From Bacillota bacterium (GTDB lineage Bacteria > Bacillota > Clostridia > Acetivibrionales > DSM-1351): a stretch of DNA of 64,000 nt. Under the pieces are notes generated by a model that was not told where the DNA came from, did not search any database, and saw only the letters and a list, made by a program, of their open reading frames with translations. Made by a program: the position numbers and the translations under genes. This document shows, piece by piece, positions 51,719 to 60,207 of this stretch. Location: NCBI GenBank assembly GCA_023392075.1, contig JAEVZU010000250.1:1-64000 (forward strand). The letters are read 5' to 3'. The first letter of the stretch is position 1, and each line of letters opens with the position of its first letter.

Positions 51719-51860
51719 GGCCGTGCGAAATATTCAAAGTATTTATCAATACTTTGAAAGCGCACACGGCCAATTAACCTCCTTTATTCGCCACATTGCG
51801 GTAAAGGATAATTACTTATATAACATTTTGCGGCCACAAATGTGGCTCATGGAGGTTAAT
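51719..51860 (+). repeat. repeat family C, most complete copy
   Basis: An outer stem ggccgtgcg / cgcacacggcc (51718-51726 with 51761-51771) encloses caaagtatt / aatactttg. Then comes attaacctcc (51773-51782), the inner gcc-acaaatgt-ggc hairpin, and ggaggttaat (51851-51860), which is complementary to attaacctcc. The right arm is the Shine-Dalgarno of the response regulator. An extra segment (51640-51718) holds another ggaggttagcttgaa shared with 16978. Confidence 0.78.
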
Positions 51861-51864
51861 ATAG

Positions 51865-53484
51865 ATGAGTTACAAAGTAGTATTGATTGATGATAAACCG
51901 CTTGTATTGCGTTCACTTAAGGAAACGGTAGATTGGTCAAGACTGGACTGTGCTGTTGTTGGAGAAGCAATGGACGGAGTCGAAGCTGTGGAATTAATGA
52001 ACAGCATAACGCCGGATATTGTTGTGTCGGATATCAAGATGCCCGGAATGGACGGTTTGCAGCTAACCGAACATATCAAAAGCAAATTTCCGGAGACAAA
52101 GGTCATAATAATTACAGGATACCAGGAATTTGAATATGCAAAAAAGGCTGTTTCACTTGGTGTTATAGATCTCGTACTTAAGCCTATTGATAACAGCCTG
52201 CTCATGAAGGTTCTGGAGAAAGCCGTAGATCAGATTGTCAGGACAAGGGAGCAGCTGGAGTATAACAACAGGCTTATACGCGAAAATGTGCATTACCGTG
52301 ACCAGTACCGCAGCTTTCAGGATGAGCTGAGAAGCAGGTTTTTATATAATCTGCTGCAAAAAAATACTGCTGACGGTGCTTTCTCATCGGAACTTGAAAA
52401 TCTTCAGATGGGCAGCGGGCGTTATCATATAACAATTACAAGAATACGTTCAGCCGATAGGGAAATCCGTTTGGAAGTAATGGGGAGAATAGTGGAAACC
52501 CTGGATTCCCTGAAGTCTATATACGGTGTCCGGCTCATAGATACTGAGATTGATGGCGACATGGTCATATTGTTCAGGTTTGACCGGAAAACCAGCGTCA
52601 GAAACGCAAAATATGATATCAAAAAGCTATATGATGAAGTTGTGCGCAGACTTTCCGCATTTACAGAAACCAGGTTCTGCTGTGTGGTGAGTCACATGAT
52701 CAAGGATACAAATTTGCTGAAATGGGAATATAAACAAGCTTTAGAGGTGTTAAACTCGTGCTACTTTTCAACCAGGAGCAATGTTCTGTTTGTGGATAAT
52801 GAGACCATTTCCGGAAATATGGACAGTATTTCCATTATAGAAGATCTCGATAAATTCTACAGGTCCATTGATGTATCCGGAGATGAAGAACTCCGGGAGG
52901 ATATTGATACTCTTGTGAGCAGGATCGTTGCAAGCTCGGGCGGCGCCGAATTCAGGATAAAATGCCTTCTGTCGGAGGTTTGCATTACATTGTCACGTCA
53001 TTACCTTATGTGGGTGGTTAAAAAGAATGAATACCAGATGGCTGTCAACAGGCTGCTGGATGAGATAGACGGCATAAATACCCTGGAAGATGCCCAGAAA
53101 TATTTGAACAGTTACATCGGAATGATCAAGGAGAACCTTGAAAAAGATACCAGCGGTTATAGTTCATTAGTAAAAGATGCTTTAAAATTTATAAAACAAA
53201 ACTTTGCCGGTGATATTTCTCTTGAAGCCGCATCGGAGTATATAAATGCCAATCCGTCATACCTGAGCAGACTGCTTAAGAAGGAGACAGGCCGGAGCTT
53301 TGTGGAGATAGTGACTCAAATGCGTATCGACACTGCAAAATATTTACTTTTGCAGCCTGGCAGCAGGATTATGGATGTCTGCAGTCAGGCCGGTTACAAC
53401 AACTATGCATATTTTTATCAGGTATTTAAGAAAATGGTAGGGGTTACACCCACAGACTACAAAAAAAACGGTAAAAAAATATAA
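51865..53484 (+). CDS. response regulator with AraC-type DNA-binding domain (YesN type)
   Basis: A 539-residue protein. The receiver domain (1-120) has acidic pair DD (9-10), phosphoacceptor D56 in VSDIKMPGMDG, and the Lys in VLKPIDN. A 300-residue middle region is followed by an AraC helix-turn-helix pair at the C-terminus (ISLEAASEYINANPSYLSRL, then RIMDVCSQAGYNNYAYFYQVF). YesN-type regulators normally pair with a YesM-type sensor kinase; none lies beside this gene. It likely activates the importer operon at 53578. Its ATG follows the ggaggttaat arm of repeat C. Confidence 0.93.
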   Translation: MSYKVVLIDDKPLVLRSLKETVDWSRLDCAVVGEAMDGVEAVELMNSITPDIVVSDIKMPGMDGLQLTEHIKSKFPETKVIIITGYQEFEYAKKAVSLGVIDLVLKPIDNSLLMKVLEKAVDQIVRTREQLEYNNRLIRENVHYRDQYRSFQDELRSRFLYNLLQKNTADGAFSSELENLQMGSGRYHITITRIRSADREIRLEVMGRIVETLDSLKSIYGVRLIDTEIDGDMVILFRFDRKTSVRNAKYDIKKLYDEVVRRLSAFTETRFCCVVSHMIKDTNLLKWEYKQALEVLNSCYFSTRSNVLFVDNETISGNMDSISIIEDLDKFYRSIDVSGDEELREDIDTLVSRIVASSGGAEFRIKCLLSEVCITLSRHYLMWVVKKNEYQMAVNRLLDEIDGINTLEDAQKYLNSYIGMIKENLEKDTSGYSSLVKDALKFIKQNFAGDISLEAASEYINANPSYLSRLLKKETGRSFVEIVTQMRIDTAKYLLLQPGSRIMDVCSQAGYNNYAYFYQVFKKMVGVTPTDYKKNGKKI

Positions 53485-53577
53485 TATAAAGTAAAGAATG
53501 TGTAATTGTTTGCCTCCTGTGATTAATGTATCATGAATCCATTCCATAAAATACATATTTAAAAGGAGGATTTCGGA

Positions 53578-54891
53578 ATGAAAAAAAAGGTTGCATTGTT
53601 TTTAGCAGCTGTACTTGGAGTTACATCACTGGCAGCATGCGGAAGCGACTCAGGCAGCAGCGGAACACAAGCTTCGGCACAAACTGCGGCAACATCGGCC
53701 GAAACATCAAAGGACGCAGCAGAAAAAGTTGTTCTTAAAGTTTTTCATTTTACAAATGAAGAGGCCGGCCGTACAAAAATGGATAAACAATTTGCGGCAG
53801 TCACGGCAAAATATCCAGACATTACTTTTGATATTCAAGGTATTGATTTTAACCAGTTCCCGAACATACTTAAGACAAAAATAGCCGCGGGTGACGCCCC
53901 GGATATTTTTCAAGGCCGGCCCGCGCAGTTTGCCGACTTGATCAAAGCCGGCCATGTGATGGCTATGGACGGTCAGCCATTTCTCGGTAATGTTTCACCA
54001 GCAGCTCTTGAATCGATGAAAGTCGATGGTAAAACCTATAGTGTCGGTACGGTGCTGGAGGGAATGGGAATTTTCTATAATAAGGATATATTCACAAAAT
54101 ACAATATAACAGTTCCGACCACACACAGTGAGCTGATTGCAGCTGCCGAGAAGCTCAAAGCCAATGGCATAATACCTTTTGCACACGGCTTCAAGGACGG
54201 CTGGACAGCACAGGCCGACTTCCAGAGTGATTTCTATGGACTTCCGCTCAGTCAAAAGCCTGAAATATATATGGATATAGTAGCAGGTAAAACCAAATTT
54301 GCTGATTATCCCGAATTCAAGGCCTCACTGCAGAGGTACAGGGACAGACTTCAGTTTTCAAGCGGTGATGATTTCGGTACGGATTATGCGAAGTCTGTTT
54401 CAATGCTGGCTAATGGCGATGCCGCAATGAATATTCAAGGCACATGGGCTATTTCGGAATACAGAAAAATAAATAAAGATGCCAATCTGGGATTCTTTGC
54501 AACACCAAACTCCGACACGCCGGGTGAAGCCGTGCTTGGTCTTGGCGCCAGCGGTACCTGGCTGGTAAGCTCGCAGACAAAATCACCCGATGCAGTATGG
54601 AAATTTTTTGAACAGCTCACTTCCCCTGAGGGAGCGGCAATAGACACTGCCGACGGAGCAGTGATCAGCGCTGTAAAGGGAGCTCCTACAACAGGACTTG
54701 ATCCATTGGTTGTGGATGTCCTCAAGATATCCGATTCCGGCAAAGTTTACAACTATGAAGCAAAAGACATATTTACCGGACAGTTTGATGCAACCTTCAG
54801 AAAGTTCCAGGAAGAGTTTGCAGCTGACAAGAACAGGGATGTAGACGCATATATCAAAAAACTGGATGCTGAATTTGACTCAATACGATAA
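53578..54891 (+). CDS. extracellular sugar-binding lipoprotein
   Basis: A 437-residue family 1 solute-binding protein. The signal peptide has lipobox LAAC (Cys21), then a Ser/Thr/Ala spacer. The mature domain shows AGDAPDIFQGRPAQFADLI, EGMGIFYNKDIFTKYNI and GDAAMNIQGTWAISEY, typical of oligosaccharide-binding proteins. It is the binding component for the permeases at 54979 and 55842. A hairpin after the gene (54906-54938) may keep its message level above that of the permeases. The ligand is unknown. Confidence 0.94.
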   Translation: MKKKVALFLAAVLGVTSLAACGSDSGSSGTQASAQTAATSAETSKDAAEKVVLKVFHFTNEEAGRTKMDKQFAAVTAKYPDITFDIQGIDFNQFPNILKTKIAAGDAPDIFQGRPAQFADLIKAGHVMAMDGQPFLGNVSPAALESMKVDGKTYSVGTVLEGMGIFYNKDIFTKYNITVPTTHSELIAAAEKLKANGIIPFAHGFKDGWTAQADFQSDFYGLPLSQKPEIYMDIVAGKTKFADYPEFKASLQRYRDRLQFSSGDDFGTDYAKSVSMLANGDAAMNIQGTWAISEYRKINKDANLGFFATPNSDTPGEAVLGLGASGTWLVSSQTKSPDAVWKFFEQLTSPEGAAIDTADGAVISAVKGAPTTGLDPLVVDVLKISDSGKVYNYEAKDIFTGQFDATFRKFQEEFAADKNRDVDAYIKKLDAEFDSIR

Positions 54892-54905
54892 TTGAATTGC
54901 AGGCA

Positions 54906-54941
54906 ATGCAGCCTCCGGTTGCGCATCGGGGGCTGCATTTT
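54906..54941 (+). terminator. intercistronic hairpin, partial terminator
   Basis: atgcagcc (54906-54913) pairs with ggctgcat (54931-54938) and is followed by a short T run. It lies between the binding protein and its first permease, a common site for partial termination. Confidence 0.6.
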
Positions 54942-54978
54942 CAGTAGACATATTGTTCGCCGGAAAAGGAGGCATAAC

Positions 54979-55842
54979 GTGAGCTTTGGAAAAACCAGAA
55001 TAAGGAAGGAATTTGGAAATTTCGTATTTGTACTGCCTGCACTTCTGTTATTTATGTTTGTAGTTGCCATACCATTTATAAACGGTATAAAATATTCCTT
55101 TACGAATTGGGACGGGTTTTCACCAAAATTGGTTTATATCGGTTTAAAGAATTATCAGAGAATACTCAGCGATCCCAGTATAGTCAAGCCCATTCTTAAC
55201 TCTCTGGAGTATACTGCAATAACTATCATTGCAAATAATGCCATAGGGCTTTTTATAGCAATACTTCTTAAAAATGATTCAAGAATAAACAGGTTTTGCA
55301 GGACCATGCTATTCATGCCATTTATCATAAGCCTTGTACTTGCAGGGTTTATATGGACATACATATACAGTGATGTTTTTTATGCCATGTTCGGAATCAA
55401 GAGCCTCCTTGGAAATCCTGACACCGTAATAGGCGGGATCTCCATAATGAGTATCTGGAGGGATACCGGATATGTAATGCTGATATATCTTGCAGGTCTT
55501 CAAGCCATACCGGAGGATTTCTATACCGCGGCTAAAATCGACGGAGCAGGCTTGTTCAGTCAGTTCCGGTATATTACGCTGCCAATGATTTCACCTGCAA
55601 TTACTATAAATGTGACACTTTTTCTTGGATGGGGACTTAAGGTTTTTGACTATGTAATGGCTGCCACAGGCGGCGGACCGGGAAGAGCTTCGGAAACCAT
55701 GGCGTTATATGTGTATAATTACACCTTTCCATACAACAGGGCGGGTTATGGGCAGGCGGCTGCAATACTCATGATGCTTGGGATATTTGTTGTAACTGCC
55801 GTTATCACGTCAATCCTCAGAAAAAAGGAGGTGGAAATGTAA
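54979..55842 (+). CDS. sugar ABC transporter permease, MalF type
   Basis: A 287-residue six-helix permease. VFVLPALLLFMFVVAIPFIN is the first helix and LAGLQAIPEDFYTAAKIDGA is the EAA loop. GTG 54979 is chosen because aaaaggaggcataac precedes it; the frame upstream runs back through the hairpin and is unlikely to be translated. It works with the binding protein at 53578 and the permease at 55842, which overlaps its stop by one base. Confidence 0.93.
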   Translation: MSFGKTRIRKEFGNFVFVLPALLLFMFVVAIPFINGIKYSFTNWDGFSPKLVYIGLKNYQRILSDPSIVKPILNSLEYTAITIIANNAIGLFIAILLKNDSRINRFCRTMLFMPFIISLVLAGFIWTYIYSDVFYAMFGIKSLLGNPDTVIGGISIMSIWRDTGYVMLIYLAGLQAIPEDFYTAAKIDGAGLFSQFRYITLPMISPAITINVTLFLGWGLKVFDYVMAATGGGPGRASETMALYVYNYTFPYNRAGYGQAAAILMMLGIFVVTAVITSILRKKEVEM

Positions 55843-56669
55843 TGGAGAAAAAGTTCTCAAAATATATATCGGTCATAGTGAAAATATTGATATGTGCGGT
55901 TTTTGTAGCACCTTTTTATATATCTCTGGTATATTCGGCAAAATCAAGGGAAGAGACAATACAGACGGGACTTGCATTTCCCGCCAGAATACACTGGGAG
56001 AATTTTACCAGGGCAATAGAGGTATCAAACTTCTGGAATGCTACCAAGAACAGTCTTATCATCACCGTGTGCGGAGTTGTTCTCATACTGGCGGTTTGTT
56101 CCATGGCTGCATATGTAATTGCCAGAAATGATAAATCCAGATTTTACAACACCCTTTATTACGTTTTTCTCGGTGCTTTGCTGCTTCCGTTTCAGGTGGT
56201 CATGCTCCCGCTTTATGTGCAGCTGAAGGATCTGCACCTGCTCAATACGCGTACAGGTATGGTTCTGACCATAGCAGGACTTCAGATAGCTTATAATGTA
56301 TTCATATACACCGGCTTTGTAAAGGGTATACCGCGGGAAATGGATGAAGCGGCCTATATAGACGGCGCCGGAAAATTCAGGACCTTCTGGTCAATAATTT
56401 TCCCTTTGATGAAGCCTATAAATTCATCGGCAATGGTGCTCAATGCTCTGGCTTTATGGAACGAATTCCAGGCTTCACTTATAATAGCACAGAAGAATGA
56501 ACTGAGGACTATTCCGCTTACACAATTCTATTTTTTCGGACAGTACAGCATTGAATTGAATATGGCCTTTGCAGCTTTTGTGCTTGCCATGATCCCCATA
56601 ATAGCGTTATATTTATTAATGCAGAGGTATATTGTTTCCGGAATAATGTCAGGTGCGGTAAAGGGATAA
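55842..56669 (+). CDS. carbohydrate ABC transporter permease, MalG type
   Basis: A 275-residue six-helix permease with EAA loop FVKGIPREMDEAAYIDGAG and the typical C-terminal YIVSGIMSGAVKG. It overlaps the upstream permease stop codon by one base (TAATG), so the two are coupled. No ATPase gene is present; a shared MsmX-type ATPase elsewhere is expected. The GH29 fucosidase follows 60 bases later, which suggests a fucose-containing substrate. Confidence 0.94.
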   Translation: MEKKFSKYISVIVKILICAVFVAPFYISLVYSAKSREETIQTGLAFPARIHWENFTRAIEVSNFWNATKNSLIITVCGVVLILAVCSMAAYVIARNDKSRFYNTLYYVFLGALLLPFQVVMLPLYVQLKDLHLLNTRTGMVLTIAGLQIAYNVFIYTGFVKGIPREMDEAAYIDGAGKFRTFWSIIFPLMKPINSSAMVLNALALWNEFQASLIIAQKNELRTIPLTQFYFFGQYSIELNMAFAAFVLAMIPIIALYLLMQRYIVSGIMSGAVKG

Positions 56670-56729
56670 AACGTCTCATCAAATACAGTAATATTATAAA
56701 TTTATCAGTTAAAGGGAGGATTTTAATTT

Positions 56730-57755
56730 ATGGCTGAATACATCTCGATGATACCGGATACAAAGCCCTCAGATGCCCAGAAAGAGCAAATTGAAAGAAA
56801 ATTCGGAATGTTCATTCACTTTGGAATAAACACTTTCGCAAATGTAGAATGGTCTGAGGGAACAATTCCTGCGTCAATGTACAATCCCTCGGCTATAGAC
56901 GCCGATCAGTGGGTGAGGGTGGCATATGAGGCAGGTATGAACTATGTAATTCTCATTACCAAGCATCATGACGGATTCTGCCTGTGGGACAGCAAATATA
57001 CGGATTACAGTGTAGCAAACTCCGGCAACAGCACAGATGTGATCCGGGAAGTGGCAAATGCATGCAGGAAGTATGGAATAAAGCTGGGTCTGTACTATTC
57101 CCTGTGGGACAGACATGAACCAACTTATGTGAAAGATTTTGACAAGGGATACATACAGTTTATGTGCAATCAGCTGACCGAGCTGCTTGACGGAAGATAT
57201 GGCGAAATAGTGGAATTGTGGTTTGACGGTGCATGGGATAAATTCCACGGGCAATGGCAGTTTGACAGGGTGTATGACCTTATAAAAAGGCTTCAGCCCA
57301 TATGTCAGGTGGGCATAAACCATACAATAGGAGATCATTATAACAGGCTTGGTGACCCGGATCAAAGGTATTTGCCTGAAAACTACCAGTTATTTGACCC
57401 TATAAGGAATTTCCCCTCAGATTTCAGATTATGGGATCCGCATATGTGCAGGGAGGATGATCCAAAGCTTTATACCTTCGGAGGCAATACGTACTATATG
57501 CCTTTTGAGACCACCATCTGCTCAAGGGAAGGTTTTAGCTGGTTCTATTCGGACATATACGAAAGCAAGCCCCTCATTGATGCCGGGTCTATAATTAAAA
57601 ACTATACCCAACTGGCAAGGCAGGACAACATCATGGTCATAAACATGCCTCCGGATATACAAGGCAGGCTTACTAAAGGTGATATTGACAATTTGATGCT
57701 TGTTGCGGACGGATTGGGTATAAGAAGAAAAATAAGCAGTCTGCAGGGTATATGA
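56730..57755 (+). CDS. glycoside hydrolase family 29 (alpha-L-fucosidase type)
   Basis: A 341-residue protein consisting of the GH29 barrel: KFGMFIHFGINTFANVEWSE, then VILITKHHDGFCLWDSKYTD, then LYYSLWDRHE, and IVELWFDGAW with the nucleophile Asp166. It is shorter than many GH29 enzymes, with no C-terminal beta-sandwich. No signal peptide is seen, so it acts inside the cell on imported oligosaccharide. The Shine-Dalgarno is gggagg. It is the last gene of the second importer operon; a terminator follows at 57824-57855. Confidence 0.93.
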   Translation: MAEYISMIPDTKPSDAQKEQIERKFGMFIHFGINTFANVEWSEGTIPASMYNPSAIDADQWVRVAYEAGMNYVILITKHHDGFCLWDSKYTDYSVANSGNSTDVIREVANACRKYGIKLGLYYSLWDRHEPTYVKDFDKGYIQFMCNQLTELLDGRYGEIVELWFDGAWDKFHGQWQFDRVYDLIKRLQPICQVGINHTIGDHYNRLGDPDQRYLPENYQLFDPIRNFPSDFRLWDPHMCREDDPKLYTFGGNTYYMPFETTICSREGFSWFYSDIYESKPLIDAGSIIKNYTQLARQDNIMVINMPPDIQGRLTKGDIDNLMLVADGLGIRRKISSLQGI

Positions 57756-57823
57756 TAAATGAGTTGTAATATAAGAATGATAAATATTTTTTATATTTAA
57801 CGGTAAGATTGATATTATAGAGG

Positions 57824-57855
57824 CCGCACATTCACCAAGCTGAATGGCGGTTTTT
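57824..57855 (+). terminator. intrinsic terminator after GH29
   Basis: ccgcacattca (57824-57834) pairs with tgaatggcgg (57841-57850), with one bulged base, followed by five T residues. Confidence 0.8.
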
Positions 57856-57861
57856 ATTGTC

Positions 57862-57989
57862 CGCTGAAATATTTTGGCAATTTTCGAGGAGGATGGACGC
57901 AGCCTTGCTGACGCAAGGCAAGGACGATGACAAAGAAAAGTGGCAAAATAGCCGGCGTGAGGCGTGTTATACATTGTCAATAGAGGGTA
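57862..57989 (+). repeat. MITE-like repeat family A, right-half copy
   Basis: It is nearly identical to positions 1-127, running from gctgaaatattttggcaatt to the terminus tagagggta. Only the right half is present, directly after the GH29 terminator. The two right-half copies start at the same internal point, so they share one deletion history or a common source form. Confidence 0.88.
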
Positions 57990-58094
57990 TAGAAGTATGA
58001 TACATCAAAATAACTTGACAGAGAACACTAGTTTGAGAAATAATGTTTAGGGAACAACATCATTGAAGTACTTGAATAAGTGGAGGAGCTACTA

Positions 58095-60077
58095 ATGACA
58101 AAAGATACCAGAAAGACTGAATATGGCAATGAAAGTATTTCATCCTTGAAAGGCGCTGACAGAGTAAGACTGCGTCCGGGAGTAATATTTGGATCAGATG
58201 GTCTGGATGGTTGTCAGCATTCTTTCTTTGAAATTCTGTCCAATTCAATCGATGAGGCAAGGGAAGGGCATGGAAATGTCATCGAGATAACCAGGTTTAC
58301 AGACCATTCTATTATGGTACAGGACTGGGGAAGAGGTCTGCCTGTGGATTATAATACCAAGGAAGAGCGCTACAACTGGGAGCTGGTATACTGCGAGTTA
58401 TACGCAGGAGGTAAATATCAGAACAACTCGGGTGAAAATTACGAATACAGCCTTGGTTTGAACGGACTTGGTGCATGCGCTACCCAGTACAGCTCCGAAT
58501 ATTTTGATGTGACCGTATTCAGAGATGGATACAAGTACCAGCTTCACTTTGAAAAAGGTGAAAATGCAGGCGGTCTCAGCAAGGAAAAATGTAAATACGA
58601 GCAAACTTCTACAATTCAAAAATGGAAGCCTGATATTCAGGTCTTTACAGATATAAGCATACCTTTGGAATATTTCCAGACAGTTTTGAAAAAGCAGGCG
58701 GTTGTAAATGCAGGACTGCGTTTTATACTAAAGGATGAAGAATCAGGTGAAACCTTTGTGTACTGCTACGAAAACGGTATTGTAGATTACATAAAGGAAA
58801 TAACCAGGGAAGATGGTTTCACTGATATTCAATTTTATGAAACATCGACAAAAGGCCGGGACAGAGAGGACAAACCCGAATACAAGGTTAAGATGCAGAT
58901 TGCATTTTGTTTCAACAACCAGACCAATCTGCTGGAGTATTATCATAATTCCAGCTTCCTTGAGTATGGCGGTGCACCTGACAAGGCAGTAAAAAATGCA
59001 ATGATATATGAAATAGATAAATGTATCAAAGCAAGAGGAAAATATAATAAGGATGAGGCCAAAATAACCTTTGCAGATATAGAAGACAGTCTTATACTGG
59101 TTGTTAATTCCTTCTCAACCGTAACCAGTTACGAAAATCAGACCAAGAAGTCTATTACAAATAAATTTATTCAGGAAACAATGACCGACTTCCTGAAACA
59201 GCAGCTTGAGATTTATTTCATTGAAAACAAGATTGAAAGCGATAAAATAATAGAACAGATATTGGTCAACAAGCGAAGCAGGGAAACTGCCGAAAAGACC
59301 AGAATAAATATAAAGAAAAAATTAAGCGGAACCATTGATATATCAAACAGAGTTAAAAAGTTCGTTGACTGCAGAACAAAAGATCTTTCAAAAAGAGAAA
59401 TCTATATCGTGGAGGGAGACTCTGCGCTGGGGGCCTGCAAGCTTGGACGGGATGCCGAATTTCAGGCTATTATGCCGGTAAGGGGAAAAATACTTAACTG
59501 TCTGAAAGCCGAGTACGACAGCATATTCAAGAATGAAATCATAGTTGATCTGCTAAAGGTGCTTGGCTGCGGTGTTGAGATTAAATCCAAACACAACAAG
59601 GAATTAAATACCTTTGAGCTGGAGAATCTCAGATGGGATAAGGTTATAATATGTACCGATGCCGATGTAGACGGCTTTCAGATAAGAACTCTGATTCTGA
59701 CTATGCTGTACAGACTGGTGCCCACTTTGCTCCAGGAAGGTAAAGTATTTATAGCTGAATCACCTTTATTTGAAATAACCTGTAAAGGCAAGAGCTACTT
59801 TGCGTATTCAGAAAAGGAAAAGGCAGACATCTTATCAAAGCTGGAAGGTAAAAAATATGCCATACAGCGTTCAAAAGGCCTTGGTGAAAATGAGCCCGAG
59901 ATGATGTGGCTTACTACCATGAGTCCTGAAACACGCAGGCTTATAAAAGTTATGCCCGCGGATGTGGAGTATACATCTCGGATGTTTGATGTTCTGCTGG
60001 GAGACAATTTGCCCGGAAGAAAACTGTTCATTGAGGAAAATGGAAGTAAGTATCTTGAGATGATTGATGTAAGCTAG
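58095..60077 (+). CDS. type II topoisomerase B subunit, divergent ParE/GyrB paralogue
   Basis: A 660-residue ATPase subunit. GHKL motifs FFEILSNSIDEAREG, VQDWGRGLPVDYN and LGLNGLGACATQYS are followed by a transducer domain and the Toprim part with VEGDSALGACKLGRD and TDADVDGFQIRTL. The usual forms are EGDSAGGSAKQGRDR and, at the N-terminus, RPGMYIGS; here they read EGDSALGACKLGRD and RPGVIFGS. It is therefore clearly apart from standard GyrB and ParE and is probably a second topoisomerase IV-like system. ATG 58095 follows ggaggagc. The A subunit is next. Confidence 0.88.
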   Translation: MTKDTRKTEYGNESISSLKGADRVRLRPGVIFGSDGLDGCQHSFFEILSNSIDEAREGHGNVIEITRFTDHSIMVQDWGRGLPVDYNTKEERYNWELVYCELYAGGKYQNNSGENYEYSLGLNGLGACATQYSSEYFDVTVFRDGYKYQLHFEKGENAGGLSKEKCKYEQTSTIQKWKPDIQVFTDISIPLEYFQTVLKKQAVVNAGLRFILKDEESGETFVYCYENGIVDYIKEITREDGFTDIQFYETSTKGRDREDKPEYKVKMQIAFCFNNQTNLLEYYHNSSFLEYGGAPDKAVKNAMIYEIDKCIKARGKYNKDEAKITFADIEDSLILVVNSFSTVTSYENQTKKSITNKFIQETMTDFLKQQLEIYFIENKIESDKIIEQILVNKRSRETAEKTRINIKKKLSGTIDISNRVKKFVDCRTKDLSKREIYIVEGDSALGACKLGRDAEFQAIMPVRGKILNCLKAEYDSIFKNEIIVDLLKVLGCGVEIKSKHNKELNTFELENLRWDKVIICTDADVDGFQIRTLILTMLYRLVPTLLQEGKVFIAESPLFEITCKGKSYFAYSEKEKADILSKLEGKKYAIQRSKGLGENEPEMMWLTTMSPETRRLIKVMPADVEYTSRMFDVLLGDNLPGRKLFIEENGSKYLEMIDVS

Positions 60078-60207
60078 ACATTATAAATTGATAATATTCA
60101 GGTTGCTAAACTATTAAGCGCAATGGAATACTGCAATGCCAGTGTTTTACAACGAATATTGCAAGTATCTGTAATATAAAAGTGATTTTTTACAAAAGGA
60201 AAAGAGG

